Source: Rhizobium favelukesii (GTDB taxonomy: Bacteria > Pseudomonadota > Alphaproteobacteria > Rhizobiales > Rhizobiaceae). From it: DNA of 64,000 bases. The notes below the pieces were generated by a model that saw only the letters and a program-made list of their open reading frames with translations, made no database searches and had not been told where the DNA came from. The first letter of the stretch is position 1. Each line of letters begins with the position of its first letter. The stretch is from the NCBI RefSeq assembly GCF_000577275.2, contig NZ_HG916855.1:1736001-1800000 (forward strand), read 5' to 3'. Made by a program: the position numbers and the translations under genes. Below are positions 42,684 to 52,325 of the stretch, piece by piece.

Positions 42684-42792
42684 TATGCGGATTAAATCAT
42701 CGGGAGGTTTTGGCGAATGTCAACTCCCCTCGTTGAAATTGGTAGATTTGCCTTGACAGACGGGGCCGCTGCCGCGCTATTTAATTCGCATA
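42684..42792. promoter_or_regulatory. Divergent promoter region with paired ROK-type operators
   Basis: TATGCGGATTAAAT (42684-42697) recurs inverted, with one mismatch, as ATTTAATTCGCATA (42779-42792). The left copy lies about 50 bases upstream of the binding-protein ATG. The right copy overlaps the -10 of a plausible sigma-70 promoter for the ROK gene (TTGACA at 42753, 18-base spacer, CTATTT at 42777). One regulator could thus control both directions. The promoter assignment is by eye. Confidence 0.55.
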
Positions 42793-42843
42793 CCGTTGAA
42801 AATATAAGCGCACCGCGCAACATTGAAGAGCCGGCAAGACCCC

Positions 42844-44043
42844 ATGAAGACAGCAGATCCGGAATTGATGCGCGCGATCAACCGCTTGAACGTGCTGGAT
42901 ACGATCCGCCGTCATGGACCGATAGCGCGTGTCGAGATCAGTGAACGCACGCAGCTGTCGACCACGACGGTCTCCGCCATCACCGCTTCGCTGCTTGATG
43001 ACGGGCTAATCCTGCCGCGTCATGAGGGCGACATTCGCAATGAGGCGGCCCGTGGGCGCCCGCGTGTCATGCTCGAGCTCAACCCGGACGCGGCGCGCGT
43101 TGTCGGTGCCAAAATCGCGGCCAACCGCCTCGTTTTCGTGGTGACCGACTTTCGCGGCGACGTGCTGTCGAAACTGACGCTGCCGATTCGCATCGATCGC
43201 CAGCCCATCGGCGTCATCGCCGACCTCGTCGAGGACGGGGTACGGCGCTGCGTCGTCGATGCCGGCCTTTCGCTCGAGGACGTCGACACCGTGTGCCTTG
43301 GCCTTCCCGGCGTGATCGAACACCGCACCGGCCATATCCGCAGCAGCCCGATCTTTCGCGACACGAATGTCGATTTCGCCAGCGAAATGACGGCTCGGCT
43401 GAATACCCCGACGATCGTGGAAAGCGACGCGCATGCGATCACGCTTGCCCACCACTGGTTTGGCAAGGCCCGCGATCTGGAGGACATGGTATTGATTTCG
43501 CTTGAGCAGACGCTTGGGCTCGGGGTGCTCCACGACAATCAGCTTTTCCGCGGCGCCGGCGGCCTCAGCCACAATCTCGGCGACCTGGTGCTTGGGATGG
43601 GACCGCGCGGCATCGTGCGGCTGTCGAGCCAGGCCGGCGAAAGCGAGATCCTCGGTGAGCAGCCGGCCAGCGGCCGCTTTGCCGAGGCCATCCGGCTTGG
43701 ACGCGGCATGACGCATGCCCAAGCGCTCATCAAGGCTGAGGATAACACGCTGATCGGCGCGGCGATCCGCGCCGGCGAAGCCGTCGGCGTTGCGATCGCC
43801 AATATCGTCACTTTGTTTGCGCCGCCGCGTGTCATTCTCGTCGGTTCGAGCCTTGCTCTAGGCGAACCCTTTCTCGACAGCCTGCGCAACGCCTATGCGC
43901 TCGCCATTCCACCGTCTCTGAAGGGTGTTGCCGAACTCGTCTTCGACGATTCGACGGACGACTTCTGGGCGCAAGGAGCAGCTGCGGTGGCGCTCTACGA
44001 ACTCTATGAGTCGCCCTGGAACACCACCGGGCCGGCGCTCTGA
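42844..44043 (+). CDS. ROK-family transcriptional regulator
   Basis: A 399-residue NagC/XylR-type regulator. The winged helix-turn-helix reads ARVEISERTQLSTTTVSAIT, then ASLLDDGLI; the ROK sugar-kinase-like domain follows with VVGAKIAANRLVFVVTDFRG, VCLGLPGVIEHRTG and LISLEQTLGLGVLHDNQLFR. The C-terminal zinc cluster typical of many ROK proteins is not evident. I chose ATG 44 bases into the frame (42844), as the upstream TTG lacks support. It controls, by position, the divergent importer and the downstream oxidoreductase genes. Confidence 0.92.
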   Translation: MKTADPELMRAINRLNVLDTIRRHGPIARVEISERTQLSTTTVSAITASLLDDGLILPRHEGDIRNEAARGRPRVMLELNPDAARVVGAKIAANRLVFVVTDFRGDVLSKLTLPIRIDRQPIGVIADLVEDGVRRCVVDAGLSLEDVDTVCLGLPGVIEHRTGHIRSSPIFRDTNVDFASEMTARLNTPTIVESDAHAITLAHHWFGKARDLEDMVLISLEQTLGLGVLHDNQLFRGAGGLSHNLGDLVLGMGPRGIVRLSSQAGESEILGEQPASGRFAEAIRLGRGMTHAQALIKAEDNTLIGAAIRAGEAVGVAIANIVTLFAPPRVILVGSSLALGEPFLDSLRNAYALAIPPSLKGVAELVFDDSTDDFWAQGAAAVALYELYESPWNTTGPAL

Positions 44044-44077
44044 ATAGAAAAATCACGACATCTAACGGGAGGAAATC

Positions 44078-45178
44078 ATGGAACGAGTCGGTATTGGCAT
44101 CATTGGATGCGGCAATATCTCCGGCGCCTATCTGAAAGCGATGGCGTCCTTCCCCATCCTTGACGTTCGCGGCGTGGCCGACCTCAATCACGCGCTGGCA
44201 GAAGCTAAGGCCGGCGAATTCAATGTGCCCGCAAAGCGGATCGACGAACTCCTTGCCGACCCCAAGGTCGAGATCATCGTCAATCTGACTGTGCCGAAGG
44301 CCCATGTGGCGGTTGGTCTGCAGGCGCTAGAGGCCGGCAAGCACGCCTATTCGGAAAAGCCCCTCGGCATCACCTTCGCGGAGGGCAAGAAGCTCGCCGA
44401 CGCCGCGAAAGGCAAGGGCCTTCGCATTGGCGCGGCCCCCGACACTTTTCTTGGTGGGGGTCACCAGAGCGCACGTACCCTCATCGATCAGGGCGTGATC
44501 GGCAAGCCGGTCGGCGGCACGGCGACCTTCATGTGCCCAGGGCACGAACGCTGGCATCCAAATCCGGCCTTCTACTACGAGGTCGGCGGCGGACCGATGC
44601 TCGACATGGGGCCATATTACATCACAGATCTCGTCAATCTTTTTGGACCCGTTGCCCAGGTGGCCGGTTTTGCCGTCAGCCCCCGCAAGGAGCGCGTCAT
44701 CACCAGTGAGCCGAGAAACGGCGAGCGCATTCCGGTGCATGTCGCGACCCACGTTGCCGGTCTCATGGCTTTTGCCAACGGTGCCGTCGTTCAGATCGGC
44801 ATGAGTTTTGATGTCGCCGGCCACCAGCACGTGCCACTCGAAATCTACGGCACCGAAGGCACGCTGATCGTTCCCGATCCCAACCACTTCGGCGGCGACG
44901 TAGAACTGCTGAGAAAGGGCGGGGCATTCGAAAAGCATGCCCTCACGGCACCTTATGGCGACGGCAACTATCGCTCGATCGGTGTCGCTGATCTGGCCCA
45001 TGCCATTCGATCCAACCGCCCGCATCGTGCCAACGGCGATCTTGCTCTGCATGTCCTTGAGGTCATGGAAGCCTTCCATACGGCCTCTGACAGCGGGCGT
45101 ACGGTCGCTATCACTACTCAAACCGAGCGGCCGATGCCGCTTTCGCTGTCGCTCGTCGACGGGCGCTTGGGCAAGTAA
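44078..45178 (+). CDS. Gfo/Idh/MocA-family oxidoreductase
   Basis: A 366-residue NAD(P)-dependent sugar oxidoreductase. The Rossmann motif VGIGIIGCGNISGAYLKAM starts the protein, and the conserved EKP is in KHAYSEKPLGITFAEGKKLA. The C-terminal substrate domain has GGGPMLDMGPYYITDLVNLF, including the D and Y/H-type catalytic neighbourhood. It is preceded by GGGAGG and lies between the ROK gene and a ThuA-like gene. The pairing of a Gfo/Idh/MocA enzyme with ThuA recalls thuB-thuA of trehalose/maltose catabolism via 3-keto sugars; the same logic may apply here, by context. Confidence 0.92.
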   Translation: MERVGIGIIGCGNISGAYLKAMASFPILDVRGVADLNHALAEAKAGEFNVPAKRIDELLADPKVEIIVNLTVPKAHVAVGLQALEAGKHAYSEKPLGITFAEGKKLADAAKGKGLRIGAAPDTFLGGGHQSARTLIDQGVIGKPVGGTATFMCPGHERWHPNPAFYYEVGGGPMLDMGPYYITDLVNLFGPVAQVAGFAVSPRKERVITSEPRNGERIPVHVATHVAGLMAFANGAVVQIGMSFDVAGHQHVPLEIYGTEGTLIVPDPNHFGGDVELLRKGGAFEKHALTAPYGDGNYRSIGVADLAHAIRSNRPHRANGDLALHVLEVMEAFHTASDSGRTVAITTQTERPMPLSLSLVDGRLGK

Positions 45179-45195
45179 TCATCAGGAGGAAGAGT

Positions 45196-45837
45196 ATGCG
45201 TGAAGCACTGATCGTCTGGGGTGGATGGAGCGGCCATGAGCCGCAGGAATGCGCCTCAATTATCAAGGACATGCTGGAGGAGGATGGCTTCAAGGTCTAC
45301 GTCGAGCACACCACCGAGGCCTTTGCGGATCCATCCGTCCACGATCTAAGCCTCGTCGTGCCGATCGTTACGATGTCGAAGATCGAAAAGGAAGAGATCA
45401 AGAACCTTGCGGCCGCGATCGAGGGTGGTGTCGGAATTGCCGGCTACCATGGTGGCGCTGGCGACAGCTTCCGTGAATGCGTCGAATACCAGTTCATCAT
45501 CGGCGGCCAGTGGGTCGCGCATCCCGGCAACATCATCGACTATACGGTCAACATCACCCGGCCGGATGATCCCGTCATGGAAGGCATCGTCGACTTCGCC
45601 TACACCTCCGAACAATACTACATGCACGTCGATCCTTCGAACGAGGTGCTGGCGACGACCCGGTTTACCGGCGACCACGCCTACTGGATCGACGGCGTGG
45701 TGATGCCCGTCGCCTGGAAGCGCAAATACGGCAAAGGGCGTGTCTTCTATTCTTCGCTTGGCCATCAGGCCAAGGAATTTTCGGTGCCTGAGATGAAGAC
45801 CATCTTCCGGCGTGGAGCGAACTGGGCAGCGCGCTGA
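45196..45837 (+). CDS. ThuA-like protein
   Basis: A 213-residue ThuA-domain protein with a glutamine-amidotransferase-like fold. Family features are ALIVWGGWSGHEPQECASII at the start, GIAGYHGGAGDSFRECVEYQ with the conserved histidine, SEQYYMHVDPSNEVLATTRF, and the final KGRVFYSSLGHQAKEF. AGGAGGAAGAGT precedes the ATG, 17 bases after the oxidoreductase gene. ThuA proteins act on 3-keto-disaccharide intermediates made by the neighbouring oxidoreductase; that role here is inferred from pairing. Confidence 0.92.
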   Translation: MREALIVWGGWSGHEPQECASIIKDMLEEDGFKVYVEHTTEAFADPSVHDLSLVVPIVTMSKIEKEEIKNLAAAIEGGVGIAGYHGGAGDSFRECVEYQFIIGGQWVAHPGNIIDYTVNITRPDDPVMEGIVDFAYTSEQYYMHVDPSNEVLATTRFTGDHAYWIDGVVMPVAWKRKYGKGRVFYSSLGHQAKEFSVPEMKTIFRRGANWAAR

Positions 45838-45844
45838 ATAAATA

Positions 45845-45869
45845 CCGGCGCCGCATTTTACGGCGCCGG
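45845..45869. terminator. Bidirectional transcription terminator
   Basis: CCGGCGCCG (45845-45853) and CGGCGCCGG (45861-45869) form a perfect 9-base GC stem with a 7-base loop, flanked by ATTTTAT on the plus-strand side. It lies between the convergent ends of the ThuA-like gene (45837) and dadA (45908) and probably ends both transcripts. Confidence 0.85.
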
Positions 45870-45907
45870 CATTTTATCAGGATAGCGTACGAATTCTGCG
45901 GCACTCA

Positions 45908-47161
45908 TCAGCCGTAGCGGCTGAGATCGAAACCCTCGGTCGATATCTGCGGTTTCGCCCTGTTGATGAGATCTGTGAGTACGCGGCCGGAGCCGCAGGC
46001 CATGGTCCAGCCAAGCGTGCCGTGCCCGGCGTTCAAATACAGGTTGTCGTAGGCAGTCTTGCCGATGATCGGCGTTCCATCGGGCGTCATCGGCCGTAGT
46101 CCGCACCAGAACTGTGCTTTGCGCTGGTCGCCTGCTCCGCCGAACAGATCCTCGACCGAATGGACAAGTGTTGCCTTACGGGAGATCGGCAAGTCCTTGT
46201 TGAAGCGCGCGATTTCGGCCATGCCGCCGACGCGGATTCGGTCGCCGAGACGGGTGATTGCAATCTTGAAGGTCTCGTCCATGATTGTCGAGACGGGCGC
46301 TCGGCTCTCGTCAACGATTGGAACCGTGATCGAGTATCCCTTCACCGGGTATATTGGGACCTTCAGCCCGAGGGGCTTCAGAAGGGCTGGCGTGAAGCTG
46401 CCGAAGGCGGCCACCACGATGTCGGCGCCAAACGTGCCCTGCGCGGTTTCGACCGCGCTGATCCTGTTGGTCTCGATGCGCAGCTTATGGACATCGGCTT
46501 CATAGATGAACTGCACGCCCAATGCCTCCGCACGCTTGGCGAGCTCGTTGGTGAACTTGAAACAGTCGCCGGTCTCGTCGTTGGGCAGGCGCAATCCGCC
46601 GACGATCTTGTGCTTGACCGGCGCTAGCCCAGGCTCAGCCGCGACGCATTGTGCCGGATCGAGGACCTGGAACGGCACGCCGTCCTTTGCGAGGACCTCG
46701 ATGTCCTTTGTGATCGAGCCGAGCTGTTTTTGCGTGCGAAAGAGCTGCAGTGTTCCTTGCGTCCGCGCATCATACGGGATGTCGGTCTCGGCGCGCAGCT
46801 CGATCAGACAATCGCGGCTGTATTCGGCAAGGCGAACCATGCGGCTCTTGTTGATCGCATAGCGCGTGGAGGTGCAGTTGCGCAGCATCGCCGTCACCCA
46901 GGCCCAGGTGGCCGGGTCGAATGTCGGGCGAATGATCAGCGGCGCGTGTTTCATGAAGAGCCATTTGACGGCCTTCTGAGGAATGCCGGGTGCCGCCCAG
47001 GGCGATGCATAGCCGGGCGAGATCTCGCCGGCATTGGCATAGCTCGTCTCCAGCGCCGGTCCGCTCTGGCGCTCCAACACCGTGACCTCGTGTCCCGATT
47101 TCGCCAGATAGTAGGCCGTGGTGACGCCGATGACGCCGGCGCCAAGCACAGTAATCTTCAT
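45908..47161 (-). CDS. dadA: D-amino acid dehydrogenase
   Basis: A 417-residue FAD enzyme oxidising D-alanine and other D-amino acids to 2-oxo acids at the membrane. It starts with the dinucleotide motif [20 protein letters not shown], then [20 protein letters not shown]. The C-terminal cofactor loop is [20 protein letters not shown] followed by [20 protein letters not shown], the DadA signature. It is 29 bases downstream of the alanine racemase gene in the same operon, so L-alanine is racemised and then deaminated to pyruvate. It converges on the terminator at 45845. Confidence 0.95.
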   Translation of the reverse strand: MKITVLGAGVIGVTTAYYLAKSGHEVTVLERQSGPALETSYANAGEISPGYASPWAAPGIPQKAVKWLFMKHAPLIIRPTFDPATWAWVTAMLRNCTSTRYAINKSRMVRLAEYSRDCLIELRAETDIPYDARTQGTLQLFRTQKQLGSITKDIEVLAKDGVPFQVLDPAQCVAAEPGLAPVKHKIVGGLRLPNDETGDCFKFTNELAKRAEALGVQFIYEADVHKLRIETNRISAVETAQGTFGADIVVAAFGSFTPALLKPLGLKVPIYPVKGYSITVPIVDESRAPVSTIMDETFKIAITRLGDRIRVGGMAEIARFNKDLPISRKATLVHSVEDLFGGAGDQRKAQFWCGLRPMTPDGTPIIGKTAYDNLYLNAGHGTLGWTMACGSGRVLTDLINRAKPQISTEGFDLSRYG

Positions 47162-47190
47162 TATGAACTCCAGAAAAGAACGACATCAGA

Positions 47191-48309
47191 TCAGATGTAG
47201 CGGCGTTGGTATCGGTGGCCCAATCGGGTGAGAATTTCGTAGGAGATGGTATCGGCGTCTGCAGCCATCATCTCCAAGGTTTGGTGTTTGCCAACGACCT
47301 CCACCGGCGTGCCGAGATCGAGTGCGCCTTCTGCCAAAGCGCTGATATCGACCGTTATGCTGTCCATCGACACGCGCCCGGCGATCGGCAGGCGCTGCCC
47401 CTCGAAGTAGAGGGCGCCTCGCCCGCTCAAGCTGCGTGGCAATCCGTCGGCATAACCCGCTGCAATTGTTGCGAGGCGTATGGATGTTTTCGCTGTGAAC
47501 GTTCCGCCATAACCGATCTGGGTGCCCGGAGGCACGGTGCGCGTCTGAATGACGGGGACCTCAAGCCGGACAACCGGCAGCATGGGGTTGTCGCGGTCTG
47601 AGACCGGCGCGCCACCATAAAGGGCAATGCCCGGTCGTGCCAGCGAGCCATGGAACTCGCCCCCCAGAAAGATGCCGCCGGAATTCGCCAATGAGACGGG
47701 CAGGGTCGGAAAGGCGGTCGATATCGCCCGGAAGGCCGCCAACTGCCTTGCACTTGCCGGGTTTGCCGGTTCGTCGGCGCAGGCGAGATGGCTGACGAGC
47801 GTCGTGACCTCGATGTTCGAAATCAGGCCTGGGTTGACCAGCAGCTCACACACTTCATCCGGTGAAAGGCCAAGCCTTGACATCCCGCTATCGACCTGGA
47901 GCGCAGCCTCAAGCGTCCGGCCCACCCTGCCGGCTGTCTGCGACCATGCCTTGATCTGACCGATGGAGTTCAACAGGGGTACAACACCGATGGCGGCCGC
48001 ACGTTCCTCGTTGCCAGGCTGAAGACCGTTCAGCACATAGATGGCAGCGTCTTGCGGGAGCGACGGACGCAGCTGCACGGCCTCGATGAAATGCGCGACA
48101 AAGAATGTCCGGCATCCCTCCTGGTACAGTCTCTGGCTGACCTGAACGGCGCCAAGGCCATAAGCGTCGGCCTTCACAACCGCGGCAAGCGCTGCGGGAG
48201 CAACATTCTTGGCCAATCGGCGGTAGTTCTCGCCAAGGGCGCCAAGGTCGATTGCAAGCACGCCGCATCGGTCGGCTGCGAGCATAACGTTGTCGGTGCT
48301 GCTGTTCAT
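47191..48309 (-). CDS. dadX: Alanine racemase, catabolic type
   Basis: A 372-residue PLP enzyme interconverting L- and D-alanine. The PLP lysine is in ALAAVVKADAYGLGAVQVSQ (VKADAYG motif), the C-terminal catalytic Tyr region is IGYGGTFTAKTSIRLATIAA with GYADGLPRSL, and the RVSMDSITVDISAL segment is typical. The pairing with dadA marks it as the catabolic isozyme. An exact tandem duplication of 17 bases lies just upstream of its start codon. Confidence 0.95.
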   Translation of the reverse strand: MNSSTDNVMLAADRCGVLAIDLGALGENYRRLAKNVAPAALAAVVKADAYGLGAVQVSQRLYQEGCRTFFVAHFIEAVQLRPSLPQDAAIYVLNGLQPGNEERAAAIGVVPLLNSIGQIKAWSQTAGRVGRTLEAALQVDSGMSRLGLSPDEVCELLVNPGLISNIEVTTLVSHLACADEPANPASARQLAAFRAISTAFPTLPVSLANSGGIFLGGEFHGSLARPGIALYGGAPVSDRDNPMLPVVRLEVPVIQTRTVPPGTQIGYGGTFTAKTSIRLATIAAGYADGLPRSLSGRGALYFEGQRLPIAGRVSMDSITVDISALAEGALDLGTPVEVVGKHQTLEMMAADADTISYEILTRLGHRYQRRYI

Positions 48310-48316
48310 AATTGGC

Positions 48317-48350
48317 CCCGATTTACCTGCTGTCCCGATTTACCTGCTGT
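48317..48350. repeat. Tandem 17-base duplication upstream of dadX
   Basis: CCCGATTTACCTGCTGT occurs twice in direct succession (48317-48333 and 48334-48350), starting 8 bases upstream of the dadX start codon. It lies in the 5' leader or promoter of dadX-dadA. The exact identity of the two units suggests a recent slippage event or a duplicated regulatory box. Confidence 0.85.
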
Positions 48351-48462
48351 AAGGATATCGTCGGTTGAACGACTTTTTCGCTCAATCCTTCGCCAATACG
48401 AGCAATTGAGATCAGGTTTCCGCAGCTTTCGTCAACTCATTCAATGTTTCGTGCACATTCGA

Positions 48463-49362
48463 CTAGAAGAGGTAGCTGACAAAGCGCTCCGCCGCTGGGG
48501 GCAGACTCGAGCGGTTGCGTGTCAGCAAAAAGAGCGAGCGGATGAGCCGAAAATCGGCGATCGCGCGAAAGACAATGTCGTCACTTTGGATGACCTTCGC
48601 AGCCTGCTGCGGCAGCAGTGCCACGCCGGCGTTGCGACTGATCAAGGTCAACTGCGCAATGGTGCTGAAAGTTTGGATACGGCCCATTGTCAGCCTCGGC
48701 GGCAACTCGGGGCAATCGGCAAGCATTCTTGCAATGCCGGCCTGTCCGTCGAGCGCGATCACATCCTCCGGATTGATATCGGCCAAGACAATCGGACGCT
48801 TCGACCGTGCAAGGTGATGATCTCTATGGCAGACGAGACCAAACGGGTCTTCGCTGATTTTCCTTCCGTCCAATTCCGCCGATTCAAAGCCGGGCCCAGC
48901 CAGCGCGAAATCAAGCGTTCTGTTCACCACCATGCCGGCCAACCGCTCGGCCACGTCATCATGGACGATGATATCAATTCCCGGATGGTCGGCACGAAAC
49001 GTCATGATAGCGTCCGATAGCGGGCTCAGGACTGCCGATGGCGCTGCGCCAATCGCTACCCGGCCACGTTTGAGGCCGCCGACCTGTCGCAGGTTCGTCA
49101 GCGAAAGCTCGAAACGATCGAGAAGATCGCGCGCGCCCTCGAGGAACGCCTCGCCCGCTTCTGTCGTCCTTACGGGACGCGTCTTCCGGTCGAAGATCGC
49201 CGTTCCACATTCCAGTTCGAGCGTGCGGATCGTTTCGGTCAGGGCGGAAGGCACGACGCCAAGCCGCTGCGCTGCCCTGCTGAAGGATCCCTCCTCCGTG
49301 ACCGTCAATGCGGCGCGAAGATGGCGTAGACCTATGTTCGTATTTTCCGAAAAAACCTTCAT
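48463..49362 (-). CDS. LysR-family transcriptional regulator (2-hydroxyacid cluster)
   Basis: A 299-residue LysR protein. The helix-turn-helix reads EEGSFSRAAQRLGVVPSALT, then ETIRTLELECGTAIFDRKTR, and the effector domain starts at GRVAIGAAPSAVLSPLSDAI. It is divergent from the YdiJ-type dehydrogenase gene with about 70 bases between them, and a 19-base LysR-type palindrome sits 3 bases upstream of its start codon. It is therefore probably the regulator of that gene, with autorepression. On its other side it is followed by dadX in the same direction. Confidence 0.92.
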   Translation of the reverse strand: MKVFSENTNIGLRHLRAALTVTEEGSFSRAAQRLGVVPSALTETIRTLELECGTAIFDRKTRPVRTTEAGEAFLEGARDLLDRFELSLTNLRQVGGLKRGRVAIGAAPSAVLSPLSDAIMTFRADHPGIDIIVHDDVAERLAGMVVNRTLDFALAGPGFESAELDGRKISEDPFGLVCHRDHHLARSKRPIVLADINPEDVIALDGQAGIARMLADCPELPPRLTMGRIQTFSTIAQLTLISRNAGVALLPQQAAKVIQSDDIVFRAIADFRLIRSLFLLTRNRSSLPPAAERFVSYLF

Positions 49363-49364
49363 AT

Positions 49365-49383
49365 CTTTCTAATTATACGAAAG
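49365..49383. promoter_or_regulatory. Candidate LysR box
   Basis: CTTTCTAATTATACGAAAG has CTTTC/GAAAG arms and a T-N11-A core with an AT-rich centre, the usual form of a LysR binding site. It lies between the LysR start (49362) and the divergent dehydrogenase start (49434). Confidence 0.5.
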
Positions 49384-49433
49384 GTGCGTTTGTGGTTCAA
49401 TGTCGGTTCCTCGATTTCTCCGGATGGACGGTG

Positions 49434-52291
49434 ATGCTGCACCAGAGCGTAAAGAAAATGTCCTATCATGTTGTGTTGCAAAGGCTCCCTTCCTTGCTCG
49501 CTGACGCAGGATTTCGTGGCGACATCGCAAACGACGCCGCACTCCTGGCGGCGATGTCGACGGACAACAGTATTTACACGGTGACCCCGGATATCGTCGT
49601 TGCGCCGCGCGATGCTGAGGATGTTCGGCGCTTGATGCGCGTCCTCGAGGCCGAGGATCTGCGTGGCGTTCCCGTCACCGCACGCGGTGGCGGCACCGGC
49701 ACCAACGGTCAGAGCCTGAACGCCGGCATCATCGTCGATTTTCAGAAATACATGAACCGCCTCCTGCAGGTGAACGTAAAGGAGCAGTGGGCGGAGGTAG
49801 AGCCTGGCATCGTGCTCGACGAGTTGAACGCGCAACTGGCCGCGACTGGCCTGTTCTTCGCGCCGACCACCTCGACGGCGAGCCGCTGCACGATCGGCGG
49901 CATGGTAAGTACCGATGCATCCGGCAAGGGATCGAGGCGCTACGGCAAGACCAGCGACAACGTCCTTGGGATGGAAATCGTTGTCGATGGCGGCCGGACA
50001 CTGGATAGCGATCCGCCGACGCCCGACTGGGCCAACGCAATGCTCTTAGAGATCGAAGCGGCTTGTGCGTCGGGTCGCGATGCGCTGCTCGGCCAGGTGC
50101 CGGCGCTTTCGCGGCGGTTTACAGGCTATGATCTCGAACGGGCGAGGCCGCCTGGAGGCGATCTCGAATGGTGGCGCTTGCCGATCGGCGCGGAGGGGAC
50201 GCTGGGCCTCGTTACGCGCATACGACTGCATCTCATGCGCAAACCGAAATTCAAGCGATTGGTTGTCATCGGCTTCGAGACGTTCGCCGCGGCACTCGAT
50301 GCCGGCAGTGCGCTGCTTGCGCATGATCCGCTAGCAATCGAAGTGATGGACGAATGGGTGCAGGGCCTGGCCGAAAGGGCCGGAATTCTGCACGCGCTGC
50401 CCGTCGGGCTACGCGCTCGTGACGGCCAGCCGATCGCCTACAATTTCGTCGAGTTCGTTGGGGACGACGAGGCAGATCTCGCACGCCACGTTGAAGCTTT
50501 GCGCGAGAGCGCGCTGAGGCTTGCCGGCGCAATCGCAAGCCACGTGGCCGTCGACGACATCGAAATGGCAGCGCTCTGGCAGGTTCGAGCGGCAAGCGTT
50601 GGCTTGCTCGGCAAGGTCAGTGGCACTCGCCGGCCGATTGCCTTTGTCGAGGACTGCGTGGTGCCTGTCGAAAACCTTGCCGCCTTTGTAAAGGAATTCA
50701 CGGGACTGTTGAGCAGCAACGGCTTGAGCTACGGCATGTATGGGCATGTCGATGTCGGCTGTCTTCACATCCGCCCTGCCCTCGATATCGATTCCGACGA
50801 GGACCGGACCATCATGAAAGCGATTTCGGACCGCGTCTTCGACTTGACCCGCCGGCACGGCGGTATCTTCTGGGGGAGCACGGCAAGGGCGTGCGCGGCG
50901 CTTACCTTGCGGAGTTCGTCGGCGAGACCGCCTATGACGCGTTTCGTCGCGTCAAGCGGGCATTCGATCCAGCGCATCGTTTCAATCCGGGAAAGCTCGT
51001 CGGTGATCCGCGATCTCTCATGGGCGTTGCGACAACCCCGTTTCGTAGCGTCAACACCGATGAAAATGACCCTCTCGGCCTTGCCTTCAGGTGTAACGGC
51101 AATGCTCAGTGTCTGAGTTATCAACGCAGCAATGTCATGTGTCCGTCATTCAAGGCCACCCGCGACCTTCGCCATTCACCGAAGGGCCGCGCCGACGCGT
51201 TGAGGCATTGGCACCAGGCAAAACACAGAGGTGATGCAACCGAAGAGTTGGAGAGCGATGTTCTGGCCGCGCTCGACGGATGCCTTGGCTGCAAGGCCTG
51301 CGCCACGAGTTGTCCCGTGCAGGTCGACATACCGGAGATGAAATCGCATTTCCTCGACCAGCTCCACCGGACGCGCCGGCGCTCACTGGCAGACAAGGCG
51401 GCGCTGCTGCTGGAGGAATATTCCCCGTTTTTGATCCGGTATAGAAAACTGATGGCTGTCTTTGCGAGGGTATTCAACCCGTTGATGGAGAAAGCCTCGG
51501 GTCTGCATGACCTTCCGTTCATCGCCTTTCACGATGTGGGCAAAGGTGGCTACAAGACGTTTTCCGTCGAGGTGATCGCGCAGCGGCAATGGCATGAGGC
51601 TACGGTCTTCGTCTGGCGGGATCCGTTTACAGCCCTTTTCGATACGCAGGCCGCGTTGGCGCTCGCCGACGGCCTTCGTGGCTTTGGCTATCGCCCTGTT
51701 TTCGTCGCCATGCGTCCGGGCGGAAAAGCGGCCCACGTGCTCGGCGACCGACCTCGTTTTATCAGGCAGGCCCGGAAGCTTCGATCGGCGATCGACAAAG
51801 TCGCGGCATCCGGAAGACCGATGGTGGGGGTCGATCCTGCCTTCGTCATGATGATCCGCCAGGACTATGTGAACGCCGGCCTGGCGGGCCAGAATATCCT
51901 CCTCGTCCAGGAATTTCTGAGCGAGGAAATCGCCTGCGGACGCGGTTTGCCAAGATTGAACAGGGAGCGATTGCCGCGCAAACTGTTCCTTCATTGCAGT
52001 GAAAGCGCCGGCGCCGGAGCAACGGCATGGAAAAAGGTGTTTGCTGCTCTCGGCGCGTCGGTTGAAATTGCCGCAACCGGCTGCTGCGGCATGGCTGGCT
52101 TGTTCGGCCATCAGCAGCGTCACCAGGATCTCAGCAAGCACATTTTTGATCTTTCCTGGACCGGGCAGCTGCGGGGTGAGAAGCAGGCTATGGTCTCAGG
52201 TTTTTCTTGCCGTTGCCAGACGAAGCGATTCTCTTCTATTCGAGGTGAGCATCCTATGCGATGGGTGGCCGACGCAATCGATGCCGGATGA
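49434..52291 (+). pseudogene. ydiJ: YdiJ-type FAD/Fe-S D-2-hydroxyacid dehydrogenase, frameshifted in a G tract
   Basis: A protein of about 950 residues, like E. coli YdiJ, a D-2-hydroxyglutarate-type dehydrogenase. The FAD_binding_4 part has AMSTDNSIYTVTPDIVVAPR, VTARGGGTGTNGQSLNAGII and TASRCTIGGMVSTDASGKGS; the FAD-oxidase C part has GLSYGMYGHVDVGCLHIRPA. The reading frame breaks at GGGGG (50872-50876): with six G it continues as FWGEHGKGVRGAYLAEFVGE. After the break come the Fe-S motifs CLGCKACATSCPVQVDIPE and the CCG motif TGCCGMAGLFGH. All domains are intact, so this is a recent mutation, phase variation or a sequence error. The start could also be the ATG at 49458. Confidence 0.88.
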
Positions 52292-52325
52292 CACGGCAGC
52301 CGAAGCGCGAATAGATGAGGCGATA

